The position numbers and the translations under genes were made by a program. Below are positions 40,201 to 50,065 of a DNA stretch of 64,000 nt, one piece after another (within the stretch, counting starts at the first letter, position 1; the number at the start of each line of letters is the position of its first letter). The stretch lies in contig OZ022241.1 in assembly GCA_963978895.1 (NCBI GenBank), positions 1,021,541 through 1,085,540 on the forward strand, written 5' to 3'. Origin of the DNA: Erpobdella octoculata (lineage: Eukaryota; Annelida; Clitellata; Hirudinida; Erpobdellidae). The notes beneath the pieces are model-generated. The model was not told the DNA's origin. It did no database searches and saw only the letters and a program-made list of their open reading frames with translations.

Positions 40201-43200
40201 AGGTATGTTTAAATTTTGAAGTCTCTAGCTCGTCGGGAAGTTAGTTTAAAATCGATTGCAAAATTTGACGACAGACAGACAGATAGACAGACAGAGAAGT
40301 CAAGTTAAGTAAAAGTGTGTAAAAAGTTATTATTTATTTCCTAACAATCCTTCATCTCGTCCAGATCAAACTCAGACCAACGTACATCCTCAACAACCAC
40401 CACCACGTCGACAGCCGCCGGCAAACAGCGGCATCCGAGCAGCGGCTCGCAGCTGAACACCGCCGGCGGCGGCGCCGCTTACGCCCTGACGTGGTACTGC
40501 TCCAGCGCCCTCCAGGCGAAGTCGCTCTGGCACATGGCCGTCGCGCAGCACCAGTTCGCAGTTGCTCAGCTAGCGCAACATTCCTCCTCTCAGCAGTCTC
40601 AGCAGCACTGTGGCTCCTCCTCGGTCGGCAAGTCGTCTTGTCACGTATGTTATTATAATTTTTGATGATGTTTTTAGTTTTAGTTCAGGTTAGGGTTAGG
40701 GAAGATAGCAAAACCACGGGGGAGGGGGTGGAGGCAAGATGTTGTTAAAAGTCAACAGGGCCCACTTTGACGTCAGTAGGGCATATTTCTAAATCGGGGG
40801 TCATTTCCTCCCATGTCCCCTTTCAAATGACGTTTCTGAGTGTGGTAATCACATAGGTGCAAGCCTGCTTAGATTCTATGATGAATTTATTTATTTCTAA
40901 TTTTTAATATAGTTTATAGTCTTTTTTGCCTCAGGTGTTTTATGATAAAGTGTTTATGGTAAGCAGATTAACCTTCATAAACTTTTTTCCTTTCAGTGGC
41001 TGCTGAACCATCTGATGAGTTGCATAATAACTCAAGCTCTAAATTAATATTAATCTCTTGTGTGTCCGTGTAACTTGGCCTTTGTTTGCTGATATTTGCT
41101 CTTTGACCTTTATTAATGATGTTATTACATAACTCAGATTAAGGAGGATTAGCAACATCTCACCTTCTTGCACAACAATGATTTGTAATGAGTTATGTAA
41201 TTAACTAATCACTAATCCTCCTTCAATACAATACAATACTTTAGCTATAGTCAACCTGTTCAGACTCACCTGGTCTTGTTTTAAATAAGGGTAACTTCTT
41301 TTTTGGTAATTTTGTTTTTTAGTAAAGTAGTTTCACTTTTAAAACTTCTTCCAGAACTATTCAGTCAAGTTCATTAGCGACCTGGCCGAGGACATCAGCC
41401 GCTTCGGCATCCCCCAACAGCCGAGGCACGTCTCGAAGGTCGCGCCCAGCCTGGGCAGCCTGCAGAGTCTTTCATCGAGGAGTTCCTCTCAGAGTGAGTT
41501 TCGGGGGGGGGGGGGGGTATGGTGGTGGAGAGTTTTTATAAAGTTTTTGTGATTGTCAATGTGAGGAGGGAATAAAAATCAATCAATTAATCACTTAACC
41601 AGTCAATCAATCAGTTAAATAGTCAATCAATTAGTTAACTAGTCAATAAATCAGTTAACTAGTTAATCAATTAGTTAACCAATCAATCAATTAACCAGTC
41701 CAATCAATTAACCAGACAATCAATTTAACTCTTTCTTAAGTTCAAAGGTTGAAATGTGGAGTTGTTTGCTTGAGTAGTATTTGAATGGGCGATGATTGAA
41801 GTTCGAAAGTTATAAAAGAACTGATTTTATAGTATAATTTGATCCTTTCTAAATCTCAACTAATCATTTTCCATGATGAAATGTCTACATTCATTTCTCC
41901 TTCTATTGAACTCCATTCTACTAGTTCTTCTACGCTTGATCTATCACCAATCAATCAGAGTTTTCTTTCTTTTTGAACCAAAATCTTTATTTTACTTGCT
42001 TAATCTCGTTTCTTTCATCTTCGTTGACTCAATTTATTTCCATCTCTAGATGATTCTATGCTGCAAATTCCATATAATTTCTAGTATTGAACCTTCTTTA
42101 CGTTGACGGTCTATCTAAATCTACGGTATTTTCGAGAATATAATAATACGCACCTAGGAGTCCCTGGAAGAGGTTATAAAAACGGTGTTGCAATTCCAAT
42201 AATTAAAATTTGGATAGGTAAAACGTATTTAAAATATATCAAGAAGAGGTTTTATCTAATTTCTTTTTCTGATTTAAAGAGCCCACATCCTGTTATACAA
42301 TGTTCGAGTTGTAATAAATAAATAAATATTTTGCTAAGTGCTCGTTATTTCTCTGTGGTCCATATTTTTTCTCTGCGGTCTATATTTATAAAGCCATCTT
42401 CCTATTTTGTGTGTGTCTCACTAATTGTTCTCTGGTGGATCCCTACACATGCACCTCTATCATGGGTTTGTAACAAGATGGCTGTAAGATTTAGCAAAAA
42501 GGAGATATAGTAATTTTTGCTGTTGATTAAATGTTACCTTTAAACTTTAACCTTTTTAAATCCCATAAGCCTCAAGCTCCATGGCCTCTTCGACCACTGA
42601 GCTGTCGGGGGGTCAGCTGAAGCTGTTCTCGGACAAGGCCGAAGTGGTGGAGAACCTCAGGCACAGGAAGGCATTACTCGATCTGATACTGAAGCAAAAG
42701 ATAGAACAGTTTCAGCTGCTCTGTACTAGGGAGGCTGTGAGTTGATTGTATTTTTGGCAAAGATGAATATGGAGATGATCCCTGGTATGATGTTGAAAAT
42801 GAATAATCACAAAGTTAATGAATAATCATGAGACTAATGAATAATAATGAGACTAATGAATAATAATGAGACTAATGAATAATAATGAGACTAATGAATA
42901 ATAATGAGACTAATGAATAATAATGAGACTAATGAATAATAATGAAACCAATGGCAATAATTTCTACCAGTATTGATTGCTGATAATTTTAGAAGTTCTT
43001 TATAATTTACTCTTAAATCAGTGGCTGGCTTCTGCCCTCACTATGAACTCTGAACTCTTGACCTTTATAGGAGCTAACCGGTGCCACCTGCTGTGACGTC
43101 ACAGAGCTGCTGGCCCTCTCCTTTCCTAAAGCCGGTGAGTCGAGCTGCTCTGAAAGTCAGCTGCGAGGCGCGACACGGAGCAAAGCCGTCGCCTCTTCGT

Positions 43201-45805
43201 GCTCCTCCATCTCCTCCTCGTCTTCCTGGTCCGCGGCCAATATCAGCGAGTCGTCCTTCAAAAGGCTGCTCGTGCCCAGGGCCGGCAGTAGGTTTTTCGG
43301 CAGCGGATTCAGCCTCTCCAGCAAGTTTTTCGTAAAGAATTATGCTAATGTAAGTATTTTGTTTTTTTATTTACTCTCTGCTTTTTATTCTTTCACTACT
43401 CTTCCATCCGCCTTCCGCAGACGAACCGCCCGTCGGCGCTGGACAAGCTGGAACTGGAACTGCAGAGTAAAATCCAGTCGACCGCCTACACGCTCTATCG
43501 AGAAACATCCGCCGATAAGAGCGTGCAGAAGAAGAGAAAGAAGTCTTACAAGGAAGCTACTAAAAAGGTTTAAATTTCTAAATATATGTAGATCTTTTGC
43601 TTTAGCATTACGCACAAATCTATTAACATTGATTATGTAGATTAACGATAACACGTCCCAAATCTATTAACGCGGTTATTTCGATATAATAGCGGTTGAT
43701 AAGTAATAGACGTTGATTTATTGACGTTCATCGATTTTTCCGCCAGCTAAAAGAACTGGAAGAAAAAATTTGCAAGATGCGGAAGCAGGGAGCGACAATC
43801 GAGGCCGTCCGGAGTGCCGAGTCCATCAGAGGTGAGAGCGAACTTTTGACGCCGCAGCTGTTTGACAGTTTCACAAACGATCCTTCTTGATGCAGACGAA
43901 ATAAAATTCGCCCTTTTTTCCTATCGACAGATGAAGTCACGCGTGACATGCTCTACTTCAAACCGTCCGGCGACCAGAAGCCGACGTCCATGACGTCGCT
44001 GGCGTCGTCGGCTACGTCGTCGTCGCACGAGTGCGCGACCGACACGGCGGCGCCGAAAAGCAACGGCTGCGCCAACAGAAAGTCGGCCTGCTCGGAGATG
44101 TCTTTCTCCACGTCGTCGTCGTCGTCCGGCCTGGTGGCGCTGTCCTCGTCTCCGGCTTCGTCGTCGACGTCGTCACTGGGAATGACGTCCTCTTTGAGGT
44201 TGCTTGTGATTTTTTTTTTTGATTTGAGATGGATTGTCATGTGACGGCCGTTGCTTCGAGGCCATGATGGGAAGTACAGTCTACTGAGTAAAATGTAGAT
44301 GAAAATGTGTGGGAATGGATGGGGATTTAGGACTGCAGAGAGGGTTGGGGTTGGAAATAAAACTTGCGGGAATGGAAGACCTTAGTTCAAGCTGTTTAAA
44401 CCCTTCACAGTTTTAGTGTGTTTACTCATAATGCAGAGATTAGCAGGTGCATGCCTGTATTTTAGGTACGTCTGACTAGTAACTAAAAACTAAAATTGGT
44501 TCAAATTGCACTTTCAGCGGTCAGTTGGTCATGACCTCCGGATACTTGCCCAGCTCGGTGTACAGGACAAAGACGCATTACAGAAGCACCATGTACCCCA
44601 CGATCCCCATCTTGTCCTGCGACAGTAAAGATCCCGGACCGAGGACCAAGTCTCGAACGGACGCCCCCGTTGGCAGCCTGGAAACGAGCACCACCGAAAT
44701 CGATTTTCCGGCTGATCCGCCAGATGAACGATCGCGAACAGCTGTCAGCAGTCCCGGAAAAGATGCTTGCTGGTCGGAAAAAGGCACAGCTAAGCCAGCC
44801 GACGCACTCGGAAGCGCCGACGACGAGAGTCCCGACTGCGACCTCGACGTGACCATAACCAACAACGGCAGCGGCAGCACGACGCTCAACAACAGCATGG
44901 TCAGCGACTGTTTCGCAACCGACGCTCACGTGACGCCCGGTGGCGCCGGCCGGCCGGAGTCGGCTTGCAAGCCGTCTGCGCGAAATTTCAAAAAGAACGC
45001 GTCCGCTACGACGAAGTTGAAGGTCGGTCCGTCTCACCTCTCGATATACTTGAACGGCGACAGCTCTTGTTGCACCGCCTCGGCGACTTCTAAAAGCAAT
45101 TTCGACATTTGCAATAGCAGCAGCGAGAAGTCCGACTCGGTCAGCAAAGCCGTTCTGACTTCCTCGCTTTCTAATCCGTCGTGGCCTAGCAGTAACCTAG
45201 GCGACCCGACGACGGCCGCGACTAGGCTGCTGAGCAAGGAGGGTTGCGTTAGCTGTGCGAGCAGCAGCACTAACAGCATAAACAGCAGCACGAGTTTTTC
45301 GATTAAAACCCAGAGGCAGGGCCGCGCCGAGATCCAGAAATCGATAGCCGAAATAAACTTCTACGACGTCCAGGCGAAGACCGTGGAGCACTACAACAGC
45401 CGCGACGATCTGACGCGGACGGCGTCCGGAAAAGACGAGCTGAAAATGGAAGACGTAGTAGCCGTCTCGACGCCTTTCTCGACTCCCACCAAGGTCGTCA
45501 TCTCGCCGCGAATCTCCTCCTCTTCGTCCGGCAGCCGGAGGAGTCTCAACGCCGCCCCCGCCCAGCTGCCCGCGCCGCAGCACATTCCGCACCTGTCGTC
45601 CGGCGGCAAGCAGTTCCACAAGTACACCCTGGGCGTCGCGGTGCAGGAAAGCCTCTTCGGAATGGCGCCGTTCGCCGTCGGAGACAAGCAAGCGTTGCAG
45701 CAGCTGCAGCAGCAGTTCTCCTACGCTGAAAGACTGGAGAAGCTCAGGCTCGGATCTGGTGCCGCCATGGGGATGGATCACAGGGGAAAGGTCACCACAC
45801 AGTGA
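25494..45805 (+). CDS. FRMD4: FRMD4-type FERM-domain scaffold, 17 exons
   Basis: Coding exons: 25494-25580, 25914-26041, 30552-30737, 34625-34709, 35060-35139, 35471-35531, 37359-37390, 38162-38227, 39224-39445, 40365-40644, 41355-41493, 42570-42736, 43071-43349, 43421-43567, 43747-43831, 43931-44198, 44518-45805. All junctions are GT-AG with matching phase. The total is 3600 bases (1199 residues plus stop), close to vertebrate FRMD4A/B. The FERM domain covers about residues 15-370: [14 protein letters not shown] (F1), [17 protein letters not shown] (F2), then [20 protein letters not shown] and [12 protein letters not shown] (F3). A cytohesin-binding coiled coil follows ([19 protein letters not shown]...[25 protein letters not shown]). 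The tail is Ser-rich. In vertebrates FRMD4 links Par3 to cytohesin Arf-GEFs at epithelial junctions; that role here is inferred. Exons are much more GC-rich than introns. Odd: a poly-His insertion in F1 and a 32-bp exon. An untranslated first exon is likely, since AG precedes exon 1 at 25482. Confidence 0.93.
26517..26790. repeat. 21-bp minisatellite in FRMD4 intron 2
   Basis: About twelve units of ttctttgttttcactcctt plus two bases, with variants. A unit length divisible by three keeps several frames open over 300-500 bases on both strands; these are not genes. Confidence 0.9.
27682..27746. repeat. Compound (GT)n(GA)n microsatellite
   Basis: Preceded at 27580-27640 by two and a half copies of a 21-bp unit containing accaagtacatagcgcag. 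Confidence 0.9.
30263..30480. repeat. (TCA)n tract next to FRMD4 exon 3
   Basis: Triplets broken by gcaatagta and similar spacers. The same triplet continues past the acceptor into the exon, where it codes for His. Confidence 0.9.
30552..30737 (+). CDS. FRMD4: FRMD4 exon 3 with microsatellite-encoded His tract
   Basis: Acceptor ttacag at 30551. This start is forced by phase: 103 bases precede the conserved GAG-TGG-CTG, and only that remainder joins exon 2 (ending in AG) in frame. The nearer AG at 30654 would shift the frame. Residues about 73-106 form a His/Gln-rich insertion that includes eight consecutive His (seven CAT and one CAC) and two shorter runs. The family-typical [14 protein letters not shown] then begins. 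Vertebrate FRMD4 has only a few residues at this loop. The preceding intron (30263-30480) is itself full of TCA/ATC triplets. Confidence 0.85.
30990..31669. mobile_element. hAT-like non-autonomous element, 680 bp, FRMD4 intron 3
   Basis: Left end CAGGGGCGTCATTT; right end reversed CAGTGGCGTCATTT (13 of 14 identical). Flanks CAGAGGTA (30982-30989) and CAGATGTA (31670-31677) match at 7 of 8 bases, the 8-bp target-site duplication expected for hAT. Inside are two copies of the 'cacccc-gtcatc' core shared by other relics in this window. No transposase frame. Confidence 0.8.
33256..33330. repeat. (TTA)n(GTA)n trinucleotide tract
   Basis: A TTA run changes into a GTA run within FRMD4 intron 3. Confidence 0.95.
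33991..34209. mobile_element. hAT-like MITE, 219 bp, exact 8-bp target-site duplication
   Basis: Left end CAGGGGCGTATCC, right end GGATCCGCCACCAGTG. TCTCAGTT stands immediately before (33983-33990) and after (34210-34217). It carries the 'accccctcctccggtcgtcaa' type core (about 34082-34106) of the family. It lies in FRMD4 intron 3. Confidence 0.85.
35594..35640. repeat. (TTA)n tract, FRMD4 intron 6
   Basis: Followed by GAT triplets to about 35750. Confidence 0.9.
35855..35920. repeat. (CT)n microsatellite, FRMD4 intron 6
   Basis: Uninterrupted for about 60 bases. Confidence 0.95.
36061..36160. repeat. (TATG)n microsatellite, FRMD4 intron 6
   Basis: About 24 units; the last few read CATG. 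Confidence 0.95.
36310..36430. repeat. (GATGATGTT)n-like triplet tract, FRMD4 intron 6
   Basis: Mixed GAT and GTT triplets. The Met-rich open frame over it is an artefact. Confidence 0.85.
36776..37030. repeat. (GA)n and (CT)n tracts facing each other, FRMD4 intron 6
   Basis: A GA run at 36796-36854 and a CT run at 36982-37028, about 130 bases apart, are complementary, so the intron transcript could fold on itself just upstream of the 32-bp exon. Confidence 0.85.
37218..37262. repeat. (AAT)n tract, FRMD4 intron 6
   Basis: About 15 units, ending about 95 bp upstream of the microexon. Confidence 0.95.
37359..37390 (+). CDS. FRMD4: FRMD4 32-bp microexon
   Basis: Flanked by cccggcag and gttaat. 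Exon 6 ends in phase 0, and the next recognised exon must be entered with two bases in hand (AG + C, then [13 protein letters not shown]). Skipping this exon reads that one out of frame. The microexon supplies ten codons plus two bases and fills the gap where vertebrate FRMD4 has about eight residues. Its peptide ([10 protein letters not shown]) is not conserved, so another short exon of the same phase in 35532-38161 remains possible. Confidence 0.6.
37915..38135. repeat. (CATC)n-rich tract, FRMD4 intron 7
   Basis: Imperfect tetranucleotides in blocks. It ends just before the exon 8 acceptor and forms much of its pyrimidine-rich lead-in. Confidence 0.85.
38562..38815. repeat. 20-bp minisatellite, about twelve units, FRMD4 intron 8
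   Basis: Unit ctctctgtatttctccatat. Three units equal 60 bases, so all frames repeat every 20 residues and stay open on both strands; this is not coding. Confidence 0.92.
38965..39174. mobile_element. hAT-like MITE, 210 bp, just upstream of FRMD4 exon 9
   Basis: Left end CAGTGCTGGATCCAG, right end reversed CAGTGACTGATCCAG. Flanking octamers (CCCACGAC, CCAGCAAC) match at only 5 of 8 bases, so the insertion is old or the ends are misjudged. It ends 49 bp before the exon 9 acceptor. Confidence 0.6.
39495..40035. mobile_element. 541-bp MITE with 25-bp perfect terminal inverted repeats, FRMD4 intron 9
   Basis: Left terminus 39495-39519 begins catatatatagaatagata; right terminus 40011-40035 is its exact reverse complement over 25 bases. 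GCTGTGAC occurs directly before (39487-39494) and after (40036-40043), an exact 8-bp target-site duplication. A CA...TG terminus with 8-bp duplication fits hAT or P superfamilies. The core is AT-rich with no transposase frame. Perfect ends and duplication argue for recent movement. Confidence 0.88.
40116..40325 (+). mobile_element. Retroposon-tail repeat (family B), copy 1, FRMD4 intron 9
   Basis: About 90 percent identical by eye to 53887-54100. Both run gacgaaaatatcacaaat ... ttgtccaatcgatccga ... tcgggaagttagtttaaaat ... and end in GACA repeats followed by gaagtcaagtta. Such tails are common at the 3' ends of non-LTR retroposons; no reverse transcriptase is present. Confidence 0.75.
41124..41223. 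repeat. Pair of swapped 12-bp inverted repeats, FRMD4 intron 10
   Basis: ATTACATAACTC (41124-41135) pairs with 41190-41201, and AAGGAGGATTAG (41141-41152) pairs with 41212-41223, both perfectly. In the second half the two arms come in the same order rather than mirrored, so only one stem can form at a time. Confidence 0.7.
42812..42955. repeat. 19-bp minisatellite, about seven units, FRMD4 intron 12
   Basis: Unit gagactaatgaataataat, with drifting first and last copies. Confidence 0.92.
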
Positions 45806-46535
45806 TGATCCAATAATACGTGGACTACTTTCACGACTCGATCGTGTTCTGGTGTTTTTCTTCTTCTTCTATCCGCTGTGAATTTTTGTCTCTTTTTTTT
45901 TTTTAAGTGTGGGAAATTTTTATTTCTGTTAATTATTTTTTATAACGCAATTTTCTCTCTCGTGGTTTTGAGTCGTTTATTTATTTATACACCGAGGTTG
46001 TCAGCTTGTTGAATTTCAATACGATCGGATTCTTCGATCGAAACGAACCAGTTTTCCACCGGTTTCTTATAATGATAATGAATATCTTCTCTACAAATTG
46101 CATCGAGGGAATCCACCTGGAAGTGCTTGCTACTCGTTTATAGAATTTCACGGTTCGTCTGAGTACCAAAGATCTATTCAACGCTACGAGTTTGTTACCG
46201 AACTTTTCCGCGTGGTGCGTATTTATTCGTAAGATATTCTTTTTTATTTTTTATTTCACATATCTCAGCTAGGTTTGTAGAAGCTACGATATCGAGAATC
46301 CTTTACCTTCTAACCCCTTCTAACCTTTCTCATCTCCCATTCTGTTTATGACTGAAGAATTTGTATAAAGTTATTTGTTCTAGGTTTTTACGACTGATCT
46401 GTTTACAACGTAGTGAGGTCGACCGTTTAGATATTTCTCTTATCTATCAGAGCCAACATCTATCGGGCCGTGGCCGCTCTCGTTCGTCCCGCTTAGTTTT
46501 TCTTAGGTCGGACTCGATACGCAAATGTTGATTCG

Positions 46536-46587
<52 letters not shown>

Positions 46588-48479
46588 ACTGCATTTTGAT
46601 TTTCGTGTCATTTGATTGTTAGAATACTTTTTAAACCAACGATCTACGTTACGGTAATTAATGATATTCTTTCTCGTTCCGAAAAAGAAGCAAGTCGCTC
46701 TCTCGCGATTTAGACCGACCGCGACGGGTTATTATATTTGGACGTCCGAGCACTACTATGCAACTGTTTTATCGATTCTTTTATCGATTTTTTCTTCTTC
46801 CCATCCGAATTTCTTGCGAGTTTTTCGTTTAGAGTTACTTCATTGCATCTCGTTTGAGTTGTTGTTGTTGTTGGAGCTCTGCCCTGCTTTGTGACCAGAT
46901 TGCTAGATCGCAAGTCAAACATTCTTCTTTTAAAAAAAAATTTTTCAACTAGCGACTGCCGACACACACACCGACCAGCGTCTAAATAATAACTAAGTCA
47001 TGCTGGCGCACTCGCCTTTCAGCGCGAGCGATCGTCGGTTTCTGAAAGTATTTTTTAACTGCTCTTTTTTTTTTATATTTTTGCATACGAAGTTGCCCAG
47101 TGTGAGAGAATTCAGTATTTTTTTCCTTAGGGTGTGAATTTATGGGTGCGTCTTTCTCTCTCCCCCCCACCCACCCAATCGCATAAATTTCTTTTTATAC
47201 TCGTTTCGAACCAGTGTTTTCGTGCGTGATTGGTCGTCAGTGTAATTATTTCTTGGTTTCTGTCGTTTGATTTGTAATTCAGTTTTAACGCGCTTGCATG
47301 TGTTCGTTTGTGCGTGTGTGCGCAGTGATCCAACTTTCTTCATTTCTAAATAATATCTAATTTTCTAAGAAAATTTCTTCATTTTCTAAATATTATCAAA
47401 TTTACATAATTTTGTATATGGTACATCTTACCATGATCAACCAGTCATGTATGTTGTGGTCTGCTAGGCTTGTGATAAACATACTTATATTCAAAAACAG
47501 CCTTTATCCCATTCTATACATTATATATAAAGAACACTTTCTGACTTTCACTGATCATGTACCGCGGACCAACCAAATCACGAATTACAGCTTTTTTTCC
47601 ACTCCCTCGTTCATCTTTCAACCCGCTTTTCCGATCGACCGGGTGCAACATCGCCTCGTGTTCTGCTGCGGATTTTTTTGCAGTCGTTCAGCTAAAAAGA
47701 ATTTCAAATATTTTGGTTTTCTTTTATGACTTAGAACTCTTAAAAGAGTACGCCAAAACCTTGAATCTTAAAAATATTATTTCTTTCTATAGATAACCGA
47801 TAGCGTGCATCATCATGCACTTTAAAGTCTCTTCAGCTTCTCTTGACATCACTTCTTGCCCATTTTTCGGCTGCTTTTCCACTTGCTTACTCGCTAAATT
47901 CTACCTATGTTTTGTTTCTTCCGTGCTGCTCTATATTTCTTCTTTTTCATCTAGTTAATTTTTTTAATCTTAGATGAGACTTTTTCTTCAATCGCCAGAG
48001 CAAGAGTGATAGTCGCTAGGAGGCTTCGATTGTGGCTACTTCGCGGCATTACGGGTTGCTACTGCCTGTGTCGTTTTGTCATTGCTAATAATTTCCATCT
48101 ATTAGCTTACATCTGTCAGGTTTAGTCACAAATACATATTAATTAGAAAAATAATCTTTTACTGGGTTATAGATCGCTTGTAACTTGAAGTCTTCTCAGA
48201 AGGTGCTGGTTTTGTATAGACTTTTTCCTATCTCGGCTTGCGAACGGGCGTGGCTATTAGCTCCTCAGCGTGTTCGCGTTAGTTTTGTTTTACCGTCTTA
48301 GGTTCTGAGTATTTTTTTTCTATGTTACTTTATTTCTTATATCTCTCTTGTACATTAACAACATTACTGCTAATTTTGTTTGCTATTTTTCAGTATAAAT
48401 TGTGTTATATTAATAAGCCTTTCTCTCTGCCATTTGTTGTACATATAATTATGCACTGTACATATATAGATATACCAGC

Positions 48480-48541
<62 letters not shown>

Positions 48542-50065
48542 GATTTTTAGATTTAATTTTTGCTTTATTTTTTTTCTTGTGACGATTTTTAGCTCTTTAA
48601 AAAAAGTTAGGCATAAATTTAGGTTATAAATAGAACTAAAAATGATGGAACTACAAGCAATAGATAACAGCAGTTTGACTTTTAAGAGAAATTATAATAA
48701 AAATCGAAATTTATGGAAGATAATCCTTTCCAATTAATTTTTTTAGTTCAATGTACGATACCTAGTTATGCGCTAGTTTTAAGCAGAAAACATTTTACTG
48801 TTTAGAAAATTACCCGAAAAATATCTTCAAAAGGCGTGGAGCTAAGATGGGTGGATTACTGGATTGGTTTGTGGAAGTGTGTGAAACGTGTTAAGAACTT
48901 GCTCCAGGGACGTAAATTCAGCATTTTCCAGGGGGGTGGGCATTATATAGCTTACTGGCAGGGTTACCCAGCGTTTCCCCAGGCTTTCTTTGCTTAGTTT
49001 TTCGCTTTTTTGACAATGAAATGTCAAATAAAATAACAATTTTTTTAAAATGTTCTCATCAATGAAGTCTAACTGCATTCCCCCACCAGAGTATCAATTG
49101 AAATTTGTTTGGTATAATACCTGGTTTTTGGAAAATGACTAGCTTTTTTGGGATGGAAAAGTAGAAGTCTTTTAAAAAAAATTGGAAAAATACTTACGAC
49201 TACCCCTCACCGGTCATCAGCTTTGTTTGAAGAGAATTTGAAAAATTTGGGAAGTGTATCCCCCACCAGGAATTTCTGGATCCGCCAATGGGTACAAGGG
49301 GGTTAATGATTAATCATACTGAAAGGACAGATACAGAATTAGTGAAAAGAGGGTTCCAAAATAGGGTGGTTTTTTTTTCATATTTTTGTGTAATAAATAA
49401 TAACTTTGCTGTAGACAGCTAAGAGGGAATAAACATTATATCAATACCACTAACAGGGTAAAGCTCCACAAGTTCGCTGATTGTATTTTGCCACAGGAAA
49501 TAACTAAACTTTGGACCAACACTGATACACAATTTAATATTCTGCAGTTATTGGTAAATCCAGCATCTCGAGGTCACATGTATACACAAGCGAGGTCAGC
49601 CCTACAAGTGTAACATAGTAAATCATCAAGAGTGCTGCCCTTCACAGAGGAGTTTTTATTGGAGACGATATTGGAAGCGCGCACTCAGCACGTTGGAGAG
49701 TTTGCTGCGATTATTATAAGTCACCTGTATTTAATTCACTCCACACACGCTGTTTCGTCGTATGCCGCGATTTGAAGCACTTCGGTTAGCTCGATATTAA
49801 GCTGCAAGCTTACTGGCTTGAGCAGATTCTTTGGGCACGAATCAAGATTATATACCCTACACACTGTCAAATCCAGCAGTGTTTACAACTAGATGTATTC
49901 GAGAGTTTTTGCTTAATAATTTGTATAACGCGTACGAGACAGCTTTAGAAAATTCGCCTTAGAAGTTCAATCTTCGATATTGTGAGCCCCACGGCATAAA
50001 ATTTTGGAACTCAGATAGTTAGCCATCTTGAAAACGGCTACCTGGCAAATGAAGTGTAGACAAAA
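45806..50065. other. FRMD4 3' flank, likely 3' UTR, then spacer
   Basis: No coding region recognised. TA runs lie at 46541-46582 and 48481-48539. A probable hAT-like relic lies at 48905-49290: its right end is ggatccgcca like the other MITEs and its core reads gactacccctcaccggtcat, but no target duplication is visible. The last few hundred bases should contain the promoter of the CARD-like gene; I see no clear TATA or initiator. Confidence 0.4.
48905..49290. mobile_element. Degenerate hAT-like MITE relic
   Basis: Starts CAGGGACGTAAATTCAG and ends ctggatccgccaatg. The core at 49198-49224 and the following gaagagaatttgaaaaattt match the element at 33991-34209. Ends are poorly matched and flanks share no octamer. 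Confidence 0.45.

Noticed and set aside
44501..45781. Minus-strand open frames of up to 194 residues
   Set aside because: Shadows of FRMD4 exon 17, a GC-rich coding exon in which opposite frames stay open.
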